DNA from: Streptomyces dangxiongensis
GTDB lineage: Bacteria; Actinomycetota; Actinomycetes; Streptomycetales; Streptomycetaceae
Assembly: GCF_003675325.1 (NCBI RefSeq)
Contig: NZ_CP033073.1
Span: 7,688,001 to 7,752,000 of the forward strand
Direction of reading: 5' to 3'
DNA length: 64,000 nt
The translations under genes were made by a program, and so were the position numbers. Under the pieces are notes generated by a model that saw only the letters and a list, made by a program, of their open reading frames with translations, was not told the origin of the DNA and made no database searches. This document shows positions 52,659-62,700 of the stretch, in pieces. Position 1 is the stretch's first letter. Every line of letters begins with the position of its first letter.

Positions 52659-53601
52659 ATGTCCCTCGACCCCCAGATCGATGCCCTGCTCAAGGAGTTG
52701 GCCGAAGGAGGCCAGCCGGCACCGGAGAGCCGAACGGTCAAGGAGAACCGCGACCTCGCGAGCAGCCTCTCCGCCCTCGCGGGTGACGTCGAGCCGGTCG
52801 GCAGCGTGCACGACGCCGTGGCCGCCGCCGAAGGCCTCGAGGTCCCCGTCCGCATCTACACCCCCGCCACCGTCCCGCGCTCCGGGCCGCTGCCCGTGAC
52901 GGTCTTCTTCCACGGCGGCGGATGGGTCCTCGGAGACCTGGACAGCCAGGACCACATCGCCCGCATCATGGCCAACCGCTCCGGCACGATCGTGGTCTCC
53001 GTCGACTACAGGCTCGCGCCCGAGCACCGCTTCCCGGCGGGGTTCGAAGACGCCTATGCCGCGCTGACATGGGTCGCGGCCAACGCCGGAGGTTTCGGCG
53101 GCGACGGGCAGAACATCGCGGTGTTCGGCGAGAGCGCCGGCGGCAACCTCACCGCGGCCCTCGTGCAGGAAGCGCAGCGGCGCGGGGGACCCCGGATCGC
53201 ACTGCAGGTACTGGCGTACCCGGCGGTCGACCGGTTCGACGACAGCCCCTCCATGTACGAGAACATGGCCGGACCGCTGCTGAGCCGCGGCTGGCTCGAG
53301 TGGTTCTGGGGCCTCTACCTCAACACGCCCGACGAAGGGGGCCGACCCGCGCGTCTCGCCGGCCCGCTCCGACGACCTGACCGGGCTTCCTCCCGCCGTC
53401 ATCGTCACCGCAGAACACGACCCGCTGCGGGACCAGGGCGACCGCTACGCGCAGCAGCTCGCCGACGCCGGCGTGCCGGTCGAGCACCTCCCGGTCAAGG
53501 GCGCCACCCACGCGTTCTTCTCGTTCACCGGGTCGGTGCAGCTCTCACGGGACGTCTTGGATCAGCTCGGAAACGCCGTGGCCACGGCGTTCAACGACTG
53601 A
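52659..53601 (+). pseudogene. HSL-type alpha/beta hydrolase (esterase) gene with one G-run frameshift
   Basis: From ATG 52659 (AGGAAGG 7 bases upstream) the protein shows the oxyanion HGGGW motif in TVFFHGGGWVLGDL, the nucleophile elbow AVFGESAGGNLTAALV, and LAYPAVDRF. At the G5 run 53337-53341 the frame is lost; deleting one G restores SDDLTGLPPAVIVTAEHDPL with the acid Asp and GATHAFFSFTG with the catalytic His, ending at 53601, about 313 residues in all. Everything else is intact, so the gene is either very recently inactivated or misread. Regulated by the divergent TetR gene. Expected activity: hydrolysis of short-chain esters. Confidence 0.85.
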
Positions 53602-53755
53602 CCCGCCCAGCGTTGCCGCTTGCCCGGTCCGCACCACGCGTACGCGCGGCGGGGGCCTGGCAGCGTGCCGACCTGCCAGCACATCGCTCAGCGCGCAGGC
53701 GATGGCTCGCTGTCGGGTGACCTGAGGGTGGTGTTCGCCGGGATTCTCCCGGCCT

Positions 53756-55435
53756 CTACGGCGAGGTGACGCCCGTCCCACGAACACCGGACCCCGCCGC
53801 CTCACCCGTGAGGCCCAGTACTTCGCGCAGCCGGTTCTTGTCCGGCTTGCCCACACCGGTGAGTGGGATGTGGTCCACAAGGTGTACGGCTGTAGGGGTG
53901 TACATGGCGCCTCTGCGCTGGATGATGAACTCGCGGACGTCGTGCGGCAAGGACACCGGCTGTCCGGCACTCGCGGGTACGACAGCGACGTGCAGTTGCT
54001 CGGTTCCTTGCCCGTCGGGTACGCCGAAGACCGCGCACTGTGCGATGCCGGGGTGGGTGAACAGGACGTCTTCCACATCCGCCGGGTAGATGTGTCCGCC
54101 GACGACGATCACCGTCTCCTGGACCCGGCCGACCAGGTACAGGTAGTCCTCGGCGTCCTGATGCCCGATGTCGCCGGTGCGTATCCAGCCGTCGTTGAGC
54201 ACCTCGGCGGTCAGTTCGGGCCTTCGCCAGTAGCCGCTCATCATCATGGGGGTCCGGACGTGGATCTCACCGGTCGCCCCGGTCGGCAGCACGTGTCCCG
54301 CGGGGTCCCGGATCTCGATGCGGACGCCGGCGGCCGGCCGGCCGACGCTCACGCGGCTGCTTCCGTGCGGCGCCGCTTCCGCGGCGTCCCGCACCCGGCC
54401 GTGTTCCCCGGGCAGCAGCTCGGTGATACAGCCGGCCTCGGTCTGGCCGTAGGAGCCGTGGAGCACCGGTCCGAATGCCGCCTGCGCCTGGGCGAGTCTG
54501 CTGCTGGCCACTGGCGTGCCCCCGTAGACGATCCGGCGCAGCGTCGACGTGTCGGTCTCGGCGAGGTGGGGGTGGTCCAGCAGGTCGTACAGCAGCGCAG
54601 GCAGCAGCCACAGATCGGTGATGCGTTCTTCAGAGAGCGCGGCGAGGACACGCGCGGGATCGAAGCTGTCGTGCATGACGACGCTTCCCCCTGCCAGGAG
54701 GGCGATGTCGGTGAGGATGCCCGCCATGTGCGCGAGCGGCGTGCAGGCCAGGAGACGAGGCCGTTCGTCCGGGCTCAGGGCGGCGGCGCTCCGAATGAGC
54801 AGATCCCGGTAGGGCCCGTGGGCCATCCGGATCCCTTTGGGGATGCCGGTGGTGCCTCCGGTGTGCCGGATGCACCAGTCGTCCTTCGGGTGTGCCCTCC
54901 CCCTGAGGGGCCGCGGCCGATGATGTGCCGCGTCCTTCATCAGGTTACCGCCGAAGGCGTCCTCGTTGTCGCCCGTGGGCCCCAGCGTGCGGACGAGCGG
55001 CACTCCGGTCGTCCGGAGCAGGGCCGCAGCGGCTGTCCGCAGCTCGGGGTCGAGCACCAGGAGCGCGGTCCCGGTGCTGTCCAGGATCGCCGCGTGCACT
55101 GCGGTGGCCTGCCCGTGACTGAGGAAGACCACCCGGGCACCGAGGAGGTTCGCCGCGTACCGCACGGCGAGTGCTTCGGGACGGTTGCCCGTGAGGAGTG
55201 TGACGGTCTGTCCGCGGCGGATTCCGAGAGCGGTCAGTCCGGCCGCGACCTGGAGGATGCTGTCGCGCAGCCTGCCTGCCAGGACCGAAGTTCCGTCCTG
55301 CGTGGCAACTGCCGGACGTTCAGGGTGCCGGCCGAGTACGGCCAGCAGGTGCTCGACGTAGCTCTCGTACGGCGCGTGGGAAGGAGCGGCGGACTGCTTG
55401 TGGTCGTCGGGGAGCGGGAAGGGGGCGCTGGGCAT
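53756..55435 (-). CDS. AMP-dependent acyl-CoA synthetase/ligase
   Basis: 559 residues. ANL-superfamily motifs: P-loop IRHTGGTTGIPKGIRMAHG, A5-type LHGSYGQTEAGCITELL, the adenylate-binding WIRTGDIGHQDAEDYLYLVG, and the C-terminal catalytic Lys in LTGVGKPDKNRLRE. The N-terminal 45 residues are rather long. Acyl specificity cannot be read off; medium-chain fatty or aryl acids are typical. It lies 137 bases downstream of the AhpD/CMD-like gene on the same strand and may form a two-gene unit with it. Confidence 0.9.
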   Translation of the reverse strand: MPSAPFPLPDDHKQSAAPSHAPYESYVEHLLAVLGRHPERPAVATQDGTSVLAGRLRDSILQVAAGLTALGIRRGQTVTLLTGNRPEALAVRYAANLLGARVVFLSHGQATAVHAAILDSTGTALLVLDPELRTAAAALLRTTGVPLVRTLGPTGDNEDAFGGNLMKDAAHHRPRPLRGRAHPKDDWCIRHTGGTTGIPKGIRMAHGPYRDLLIRSAAALSPDERPRLLACTPLAHMAGILTDIALLAGGSVVMHDSFDPARVLAALSEERITDLWLLPALLYDLLDHPHLAETDTSTLRRIVYGGTPVASSRLAQAQAAFGPVLHGSYGQTEAGCITELLPGEHGRVRDAAEAAPHGSSRVSVGRPAAGVRIEIRDPAGHVLPTGATGEIHVRTPMMMSGYWRRPELTAEVLNDGWIRTGDIGHQDAEDYLYLVGRVQETVIVVGGHIYPADVEDVLFTHPGIAQCAVFGVPDGQGTEQLHVAVVPASAGQPVSLPHDVREFIIQRRGAMYTPTAVHLVDHIPLTGVGKPDKNRLREVLGLTGEAAGSGVRGTGVTSP

Positions 55436-55572
55436 CGCGGGTCCTTCTTTCAGTGCGGCACGGCCGAGGCTCGGTGCGGCGTTGAAGCATCGACGTTGTG
55501 TGTCCGCACGTGGGTAGGAAACGCCCGGTGCGGGCCTGCGGGGCCCGCACCGGGCACAGGTGGGACGGGGTG

Positions 55573-56079
55573 TCAGTTCCAGGGGTCGGTGAAGGAGCGG
55601 CCGGGCACCGGCTTGGCGATCAGTGCCACAGCGGTGAAGAAGTTGACCTGTCCTATCGCGAGCATCAGCGTGGCAAGTGCTCTGGGGTCGTAGTGCTCAC
55701 TGACCTCGGCGTACAGCGCGTCGGACACCCGCTCCGCACGCGGACTCGGGGTGAGTACCGCTTCCGCCAGAGCCAGCGCCGCACGTTCGGCGCTGGTGAA
55801 GTACGGCGAGTCCTGCCAGGACGCCACCGACGTGATCCGTTCCTCCGACGTCCCGGCCTGGCGCAGGAACCCGGTGTGCAGCACCGTCAGGTAGGTGCTG
55901 CCCGCGAGTTGACCGGCGCGCATCTGGACCAGGCTGATCGTGGTGCGTGGCACCGAACCATTGCCCACGGCCTTGAACAGTGCTGCCGACACCTCTGCCA
56001 GTTCCGGAACGAGCCCGGCGGGATCCTCGAACATTCTCGGGGCCATCGGGACTTCGGCTGTGATCGATCGTGTCTCCAT
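55573..56079 (-). CDS. Carboxymuconolactone decarboxylase (AhpD) family protein lacking the CxxC motif
   Basis: 168 residues from ATG 56079, where AGGAG lies 9 bases upstream; a longer open frame extends further upstream but is GC-noise. The CMD core is recognisable in SLVQMRAGQLAGSTYLTVLH TGFLRQAG, but the redox-active Cys-x-x-Cys of AhpD-type members (Gly-Cys-x-Tyr-Cys) is Ser61-Thr-Tyr-Leu64 here, while the following His68 is kept. It cannot act as a thiol peroxidase and might be a true decarboxylase, a dehydratase or a non-catalytic relative. Its neighbour makes acyl-CoA thioesters. Confidence 0.78.
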   Translation of the reverse strand: METRSITAEVPMAPRMFEDPAGLVPELAEVSAALFKAVGNGSVPRTTISLVQMRAGQLAGSTYLTVLHTGFLRQAGTSEERITSVASWQDSPYFTSAERAALALAEAVLTPSPRAERVSDALYAEVSEHYDPRALATLMLAIGQVNFFTAVALIAKPVPGRSFTDPWN

Positions 56080-57563
56080 GGTGAGCAACTCCTGCATCGT
56101 GGTTGTCGCTGTCACCGCTTTGACGGACCACCGGGGACGGATGTGACACCTCGACGAGTTTTTTTCAGGAAGCGGACCGGAGGGACCGCACGGAATGGCC
56201 ATGGCCGAAGCCCGTGTGTCCCACCTGTGCGGTCTCCTACGTCGACGGCGGCGTCCACGGCCTGCGCCTGTAGGCCGCGGCCCCGGCACGAGCGGGCCCG
56301 CGGCGTGCCGGAGCGCACGGGGCGTGGGACGACGAAGCTCCGCCGGGACGGCCCGGCGGAGCTTCCGCGTGCCGCCGGCCGCCTCGGCCCGGCAGCGACA
56401 GGCCGCCCGGCACTCGATAACCGCCGGTCGGGTCCGCCGGTGGCGGGACGGACTCGGTGTTCGCCGCCTCGGAGCCTCCCACTTGTCCGGGGCCGCGAAG
56501 GGAACCAGGGCCGGCGCCCCGGGAAGAGGACCGAGCCGAGCGCGAACGCCGGCCCGACGCCGGGACGCCCGGTGAACCAGCCGGTGACGAAGGAGCCGGG
56601 CAGCGCGCCGACGGCACCGCCCTCCGGCGCCCTCACATCCGGGGTAGGGGCGGGCCGGCTCCAGCCGCGGAGAGAACGGGAGCCGCCACGCTCGCCCTCC
56701 GGGCGCCCACGGGAATCCTCCGCCACGGAACACGTCCTGTCCCTCGGCGCGCCGGCCGGGCTCCCCGGCAGCTCCAGTTCCTGTCGACAGCTCGGAGGGG
56801 AACCCGGATCACCGAACACCTCGGGGGCCGCTGCCCGGCGCGGCGACCGCGTGGCCGCCGTCACCTCACCGGCCACCGGCGCGTCACCGAGCCGACACCC
56901 CTCTCGTCGTCACCGTCGGCGGACCGGTTTCCGGCAACCGCAACGACCGCTGGGCTCGGCGACTTTCCGGCGCCGACGCAGCCGCCGGCCGCACGACCGT
57001 CACAGTGTCGGCCGCACGGCCGTGACAGCCGACGGCGGCCACCGCCGCACCGGCCCGGTCGTCCCCCGGGCCCTTTCACGGGCATGCCGTCTCACCCGGC
57101 CGATCCTTGCCGGGCGCGTCCAGAGGCGCGGACGGACGACGAGCGTGGCACCGGCGCGGGGCGTCCGCCCCGGCCGGACCGGTGCCCGCCGAGGCGCCCC
57201 GCGGGCACCGCCGCGCGGCCGGCGGGCGAGCGGGCGAGCGGGCGGCACGCCGCGGCCTGGCGGGAACGCGGCCGCCACTGTCCCGCGCCGGGAGGAACCC
57301 CCCTGGTGCGGCGCCGTGTCGTGCGCCCCGATGGACGGCGGCTTTGCACGCCAGGGCACTGCTCCTGTTTCACAGTGCACTGATCACCCGGGAAGTCGCG
57401 GGAGCCGGTGGGACCCCTGCCAGGATCGGTTCCGAGCAAGTGAGGACGCACCCCGCAGTACACGGGTCCGGGCCGATCCGTCGATCGGCACGGCACCCGG
57501 CGCTGACGATGCCCGGGTTCTGCTCTTGCCGGGTGCGGTGCCGTGTTCTCGAGAAGGAGACCC
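56080..57563. other. 1.48-kb region without a supportable gene
   Basis: The longest gap in the window. Frames are long only because of the GC content; translations are arginine-, glycine- and proline-rich with no motif, ribosome site or hydrophobic pattern. Contains a T7 run at 56159-56165. The last 60 bases lead to the ribosome site of the LuxR gene. It may hold regulatory DNA, a structured RNA or decayed genes. Confidence 0.45.
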
Positions 57564-58214
57564 ATGCCTGATTACGCAGATGAAGCACGCCCGGTGCCGC
57601 GCGTCGTCGTGGAGGCCGACGATCCCCTCACACGTGATGGCACGGCCGCCTTCCTGGCCGCGGACGAGCGCATCGAGCTGCTGTCGGACGGCGATTCGGC
57701 CCAGGCCGACATCCTGGTGATGCTCACCGCGGTGGTCACCGGCAAGACGCTCTCCATGATGAGCCGCGCCAGTCAGGCCACCGGCGGACGGATACGCATC
57801 GTGTTGGTCGCCGACCACATCTCGGAGCAGCAACTGGCGCTCGCGGTCAATCACGGCCTGGCCAGCTTCCTGGTGCGGCCGTTCACCAGCTTCAGCCAGA
57901 TCGTCGTGGCGGCCGTCGAGGCGCACCAGGGGCGATCGGTCGTGCCCCCGGTACTGATGAGCATGCTGCTCGACCGGATGCGCACCATGCAGAAGAGCGA
58001 AACGGCCACCGGGCTGCTGCCGGTGGAGCTCGCGCAGCGCGAGATCGACGTGCTCAGGCTCCTGGCCGAGGGACTGGACACGGTGGAGATCGCCAGCAAG
58101 CTCAGCTACTCCGAGCGCCTGATCAAGAGCGTCATACAGGCCGTGGTCAAGCGGCTGGAACTGCGCAACCGGACCCACGCCGTCGCCTACGCCATCCGCA
58201 TGGGCATCCTGTGA
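57564..58214 (+). CDS. LuxR-family regulator with a degenerate receiver domain
   Basis: 216 residues from ATG 57564, with GAAGGAG 5 bases upstream. The N-terminal 120 residues have a receiver-like fold (VEADDPLTRDGTAAFLAADE, RIRIVLVADHISEQQLALAV, then GLASFLVRPFTSFSQIV). However, the phospho-acceptor Asp expected near residue 54 is missing (ADILVMLTAVVTG), and the usual switch Lys becomes Arg-Pro-Phe. The C-terminal helix-turn-helix is LAQREIDVLRLLAEGLDTVE with LIKSVIQAVVKRLELRNRTHAV. It should therefore work without phosphorylation, by ligand or partner binding. It precedes the lectin-domain gene and the type VII secretion genes and may control them. Confidence 0.83.
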   Translation: MPDYADEARPVPRVVVEADDPLTRDGTAAFLAADERIELLSDGDSAQADILVMLTAVVTGKTLSMMSRASQATGGRIRIVLVADHISEQQLALAVNHGLASFLVRPFTSFSQIVVAAVEAHQGRSVVPPVLMSMLLDRMRTMQKSETATGLLPVELAQREIDVLRLLAEGLDTVEIASKLSYSERLIKSVIQAVVKRLELRNRTHAVAYAIRMGIL

Positions 58215-58469
58215 CCACAGATGACGAAAAGGGTACGTCGGTTGTGCGATCGTGCACGATCCGGCTCCGCCGGTGTAACCGGCCCCTCGCCCTCCCTAGG
58301 GTCAGGTGCGTGAGGCGTTCCGCCGTGATCATCCTCCCCTGAGGTGCGCAGCCGTCCTCCGCAGCCCGTCTTCCCGCACCGGTCGACAGGGACGGCGCGT
58401 GGGCGGAGCGACACCCATCGGTCGCCCGCTGATCGATCACCCCACCCGTCGACCGGGAAAGGCATGCAG

Positions 58470-59507
58470 ATGAGTCACCGTGAGCCGGACACCGGCGGCC
58501 CCGACCGAACCACCGGGGGGTCGGCCGGTGAAGCGGTGTGGGAGAACGAACTCCCCTGGCAACTGGCTCACCTGGGCGAGACGGGGCAGGGCGGACCGAT
58601 ATCCGCCGGGGACGTACCGGGCCACGGCACCGCCGCGCCGAACACCGAGACGGCCGTCCTCCCCGCCGCATCCGTCCCGACGCCCGGGGCCGACACCGAC
58701 TCCGCGGCCCCCGACGCCCGGCGTCGACGGGACCGGGGTCACCGGCCGGACTCCGCCGTGCCGGAGGCCGCGGGGGACGGGCGCGCCAGCCTGCGCCTCG
58801 CTCTCGCCAAGCCGGTCCTGGCCGGAGCGGGCATGCTCGGCGCCCTGTTCCTGCTGGCGCCGACCGTGTTCGGCCAGGACGCGAGCACCCACACGTTCAA
58901 GGCGGGAGCGGGGGACTCCGGCGAGGACTACGCCTCCGAGAGGCACTACCCGGAATCCGGCGGCAGCGCTTCCCCCCGGCCGAGCGCGTCCGGCGCCACC
59001 ACCGGGAAGGGCGGCGCCGGCGACGGCGGACCGCACCGCATCGCGGAGGTGGCGGCGGCCTCGCCCACGCAGGGAACGCGGAGCGTGGAACCGATGTCGC
59101 AGAGCCACGCCCCGGCCCCGAGCAGGACACCGCGGAACAGCAGCACACCGCGGCAGCAGCCGTCGCAGCAGCACTGGACGACGACCGTGGTGAACGGCAC
59201 CAGCGTGCTGGAGCCCGGGCAGAGCTGGAGCACCGACCGGATCGTGCTGGCCTTCCAGGGCGACGGCAACCTGGTGCTCTACGACACGAAGGGCACCCCG
59301 CTGTGGTGGTCGGGCACCGTGGGACAGGGCGCCAAGGCGGTCTTCCAGGCCGACGGCAACTTCGCGGTGTACACCCAGAGCGGTGAGACCGCCTGGTCCA
59401 GCAGAACGGACGGCCACGACGGCGCCCAACTGGTCCTCGGGTCCAACGGGAACGTCACCATCCGCTCGGGCGGCGCGGTGCTCTGGTCGACGGGGACCAC
59501 CATGTGA
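58470..59507 (+). CDS. Membrane-anchored protein with a C-terminal bulb-type mannose-binding lectin domain
   Basis: 345 residues from ATG 58470 (AAAGG 7 bases upstream; ATG 58464 is an alternative). A cytoplasmic N-terminal 110 residues, acidic and Pro/Ala-rich, precede one membrane span (about 114-134: LAGAGMLGALFLLAPTVFG). A Ser/Pro-rich extracellular stalk follows to about 234, and then a B-lectin domain (about 235-345). The mannose-binding motif Gln-x-Asp-x-Asn-x-Val-x-Tyr appears as FQGDGNLVLYD and FQADGNFAVYT, with a degenerate third copy LGSNGNVTIRS. It probably recognises glycans at the cell surface. The LuxR gene upstream and the type VII secretion genes downstream suggest a shared context. 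Confidence 0.85.
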   Translation: MSHREPDTGGPDRTTGGSAGEAVWENELPWQLAHLGETGQGGPISAGDVPGHGTAAPNTETAVLPAASVPTPGADTDSAAPDARRRRDRGHRPDSAVPEAAGDGRASLRLALAKPVLAGAGMLGALFLLAPTVFGQDASTHTFKAGAGDSGEDYASERHYPESGGSASPRPSASGATTGKGGAGDGGPHRIAEVAAASPTQGTRSVEPMSQSHAPAPSRTPRNSSTPRQQPSQQHWTTTVVNGTSVLEPGQSWSTDRIVLAFQGDGNLVLYDTKGTPLWWSGTVGQGAKAVFQADGNFAVYTQSGETAWSSRTDGHDGAQLVLGSNGNVTIRSGGAVLWSTGTTM

Positions 59508-59541
59508 CACCCCGTATCCCAAGGGGCCGCCCCTCCTGACC

Positions 59542-59624
59542 GTCCGTCCCGACCGCCTCCCCCGAGGTCGGGACGGACTCCCTCCGTGCCGCCCGCCCCT
59601 CCCGTCCGAGAGGCGGGCGGCACG
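59542..59624 (+). terminator. Two tandem perfect hairpins before eccC
   Basis: Hairpin 1: GTCCGTCCCGACC (59542-59554) with GGTCGGGACGGAC (59566-59578). Hairpin 2: CGTGCCGCCCGCC (59585-59597) with GGCGGGCGGCACG (59612-59624). Both stems are 13 bp and perfect. They separate the lectin gene from eccC, so the two are not a simple operon; a T-rich stretch follows near 59664. Confidence 0.75.
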
Positions 59625-59710
59625 GCAGGGCTCTCCCCGGTCGCCCCCGGTGGGCGCCCCCCCGTTTTTTCGCCCCCCGCCAGAGGTCTCGCCGGCTGGA
59701 GATCCACCTG

Positions 59711-62700
59711 ATGAACACCGTCGTTGTCAAGCGCCCACCGCGAGCATCGGGACCCCCGGCACCGGAAGGCCAGATAGAGCTGGCCCAGCCTCCGGTGCTC
59801 GGCGAACCGGCCATGGCCGACCTGGGATCCGTCGTCGTCATGCTGCCCATGGGCATCGGCGCCGGGGCGATGGGCATGATGTTCTTCGTCGGCGGCTCCG
59901 CGACGACGTACATGATGTCGGGGATGATGGGCATCGCGATGATGTCCATGGGGCTCGGCCAGCTCGGCCGGTCCGGCCTCGACCGCAAACGCCGGATGCG
60001 GGCCGAACGGCGGGACTACATGCGCTACCTGGCCCAGCTACGCGGCCAGGTCCGGGAGGCCGCCGCCGCACAGGTCACCGCCGCCGTGTACGACAACCCC
60101 TCGCCCCGGCAGCTATGGTCGCTGGCCCGGGGCTCCCGGGTGTGGGAACGCCGGGCCGCGCACGACGACTTCGCCAAGGTCCGGATCGGACTCGGCACCC
60201 GGCGTGCCGCCCTGGAGCTCGTCCCGCCGCAGACCAAGCCCGTAGAGGACCTCGACCCTCTCGCCGCCATCTCGCTGCGCCGCTTCGGCGAGGCGTTCCA
60301 GACCGTGCCGGGCATGCCGATCCCGGTCGCCCTGCGCAGCTTCACCAGCGTGGAGTTCGCCGGGGACATCGACGACGCCCTGGACCTGGTGCGGGCCATG
60401 CTCGGACAGCTGGCCGTCCTGCACTCGCCCGACGAACTGCGCGTCGCCGTCCTGTGCGACCGGCAGGACCGGGACGCCTGGGAGTGGGTGAAGTGGCTGC
60501 CCCACAACGCCCACCCCCGGGAACGCGACCAGGCCGGTCCGCTGCGCCTGGTGGCGACCGACCACGGTGAACTGCTCGACCTGCTCGGCCCGGAAATCCT
60601 CGACCGGGGAGACCACGACCCGCAGGCCACTCCCAGCGCCGCCGAACCCTTCGTGGTGGTCGTCCCCCACCGGACGCAGGTCCCGCCCGACTCGCGCATG
60701 CTGGGCAACGGGCTGCGCAACACCGTCCTGCTGGACCTCACGGGTGCCATGCCGGGCGGCCCTTCCGTCCTGAGGCTGACCGCCGAGAACGGCACCGTCT
60801 CCTTCCCGGTCGGTGACGACGCGCGGGCCCAGGCCGAGGCGGACGCCCTCAGCCTGGACGGAGCCGAGAACCTGGCCCGGCTGCTGGCCCCCCTGCGCAC
60901 CGGCGGCACCATCGACCTGACGGACAACCCGTTCGAGTCGAACTTCGAACTCACCGCCCTGCTCGGCATCCGCGACGTGCGCGCCTTCGACGTGGCCGCC
61001 CAGTGGCGGCGCCGCACCGACCAGGCGGCGCGGCTGCGCGTGCCCATCGGGGTCACCGAGAACGGTGAGGTCGTAGAACTCGACCTGAAGGAGTCCGCCC
61101 AGGCCGGCATGGGCCCGCACGGCATGCTGATCGGTGCCACCGGCTCCGGCAAGAGCGAACTGCTGCGCACCCTCGTCATCGGTCTGGCCGCCACCCACTC
61201 CTCGGAGATCCTGAACTTCGTCCTGGTCGACTTCAAGGGCGGCGCCACCTTCCTCAACATGGAACGGCTGCCGCACACCTCGGCCGTCATCACCAACCTC
61301 GCCGACGAACTGCCGCTGGTGGACCGCATGCAGGACTCCATCAACGGCGAGCTGATACGCCGTCAGGAACTCCTCAGGAGCAGCGGATACGCCTCGTTGT
61401 ACGAGTACGAGAAGGCCCGGCTGGCCGGCGCCTCCCTCGCCCCGCTGCCCTCGCTGCTGGTCATCGTCGACGAGTTCTCCGAACTGCTGGCCAGCAAGCC
61501 GGAGTTCGTCGAACTGTTCGTCACCATCGGCCGCGTGGGACGCAGCCTCGGCGTGCATCTGCTGCTGGCGTCGCAGCGCCTGGACGAGGGACGCATCCAC
61601 CGCGTCGAAGGACACCTGTCCTACCGCATCGCGCTGCGCACCTTCTCCTCCATGGAGTCCCGCAGCGTCATCGGTGTCGCCGGGGCGTACGAGCTGCCGT
61701 CCACGCCCGGCAACGGCTACCTGCGGGTGGACACCACCAACCTGGTGCGCTTCAAGGCCGCCTACGTCTCCGGCCCCTGCCCGGAGCCGCCCGCCACGGG
61801 GCCGGTCCATGAGCCCACGGGGGCGGGGCCCGGCGAACCCGTGGACTTCGGCCTCGACCAGCAACGGCCGGTGCCCGGCGCGGACGAGCCGGCCGAGACC
61901 CGCCCGGAGCCCGAGCCCGCCGCCCACTCGGACAGCGACGAGACCCTCCTGGACATCCTCATCGAACGGCTCACAAACGCCGGTCCCCCCGCCCGGCAGG
62001 TCTGGCTGCCGCCGCTCGCCGAGTCGCCCAGCCTCGACCAGCTACTGCCCGGCATCGTCCCCGACCCGGTGCGCGGCATGACCGCCGAGTCCCCCGACCT
62101 GGGCAGCCTGCGGGTGCCCCTCGGCATGGTCGACCGACCGCACGAGCAGGTCCGCGAGCTCCTCGTCGCCGACCTTTCCGCGGCGGGCGGACACCTGGGC
62201 CTGGTCGGCGCCCCGCAGACCGGCAAGTCCGCCCTGCTGCGCACCCTGATGCTGTCGCTGGCGCTCACCCACACCCCCGAAGAGGTCCAGTTCTACTGCC
62301 TCGACCTCAGCGGCGGCGGCCTCGTCTCCACCGCCGGCCTCCCGCACGTCGGCTCGGTCGCCACCCGGCTGGAGCGCGACAAGGTGCTGCGCAGTGTCGA
62401 GGAGATCGCCCAGCTCCTGGAACGCCGCGAGCAGGTCTTCACCGCCCGCGGCGTCGAGTCGATGGCGGCCTACCGCGAACTGCGGCGCGCCGCCGGCGTG
62501 GACGACCCCCACGGGGACGTCTTCCTGGTCGTGGACGGCTGGGGCACGCTGCGCCAGGAGTACGAGGACCTCGACGAGCGCATCACGGCCATCGCCTCGC
62601 GCGGCCTTTCCTTCGGCATCCACGTCGTGGTGTCCGCGGTCCGCTGGTCGGAGATCCGCAACAAGCTGCGCGACCTGCTCGGCACCAAGTTCGAGCTGCG

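Noticed and set aside
55498..57720. A very long plus-strand open frame across the acyl-CoA synthetase/LuxR interval
   Set aside because: Arg/Pro-rich throughout, opposite a supported minus-strand gene at one end and overlapping the LuxR gene in another frame at the other. It is a by-product of GC content.
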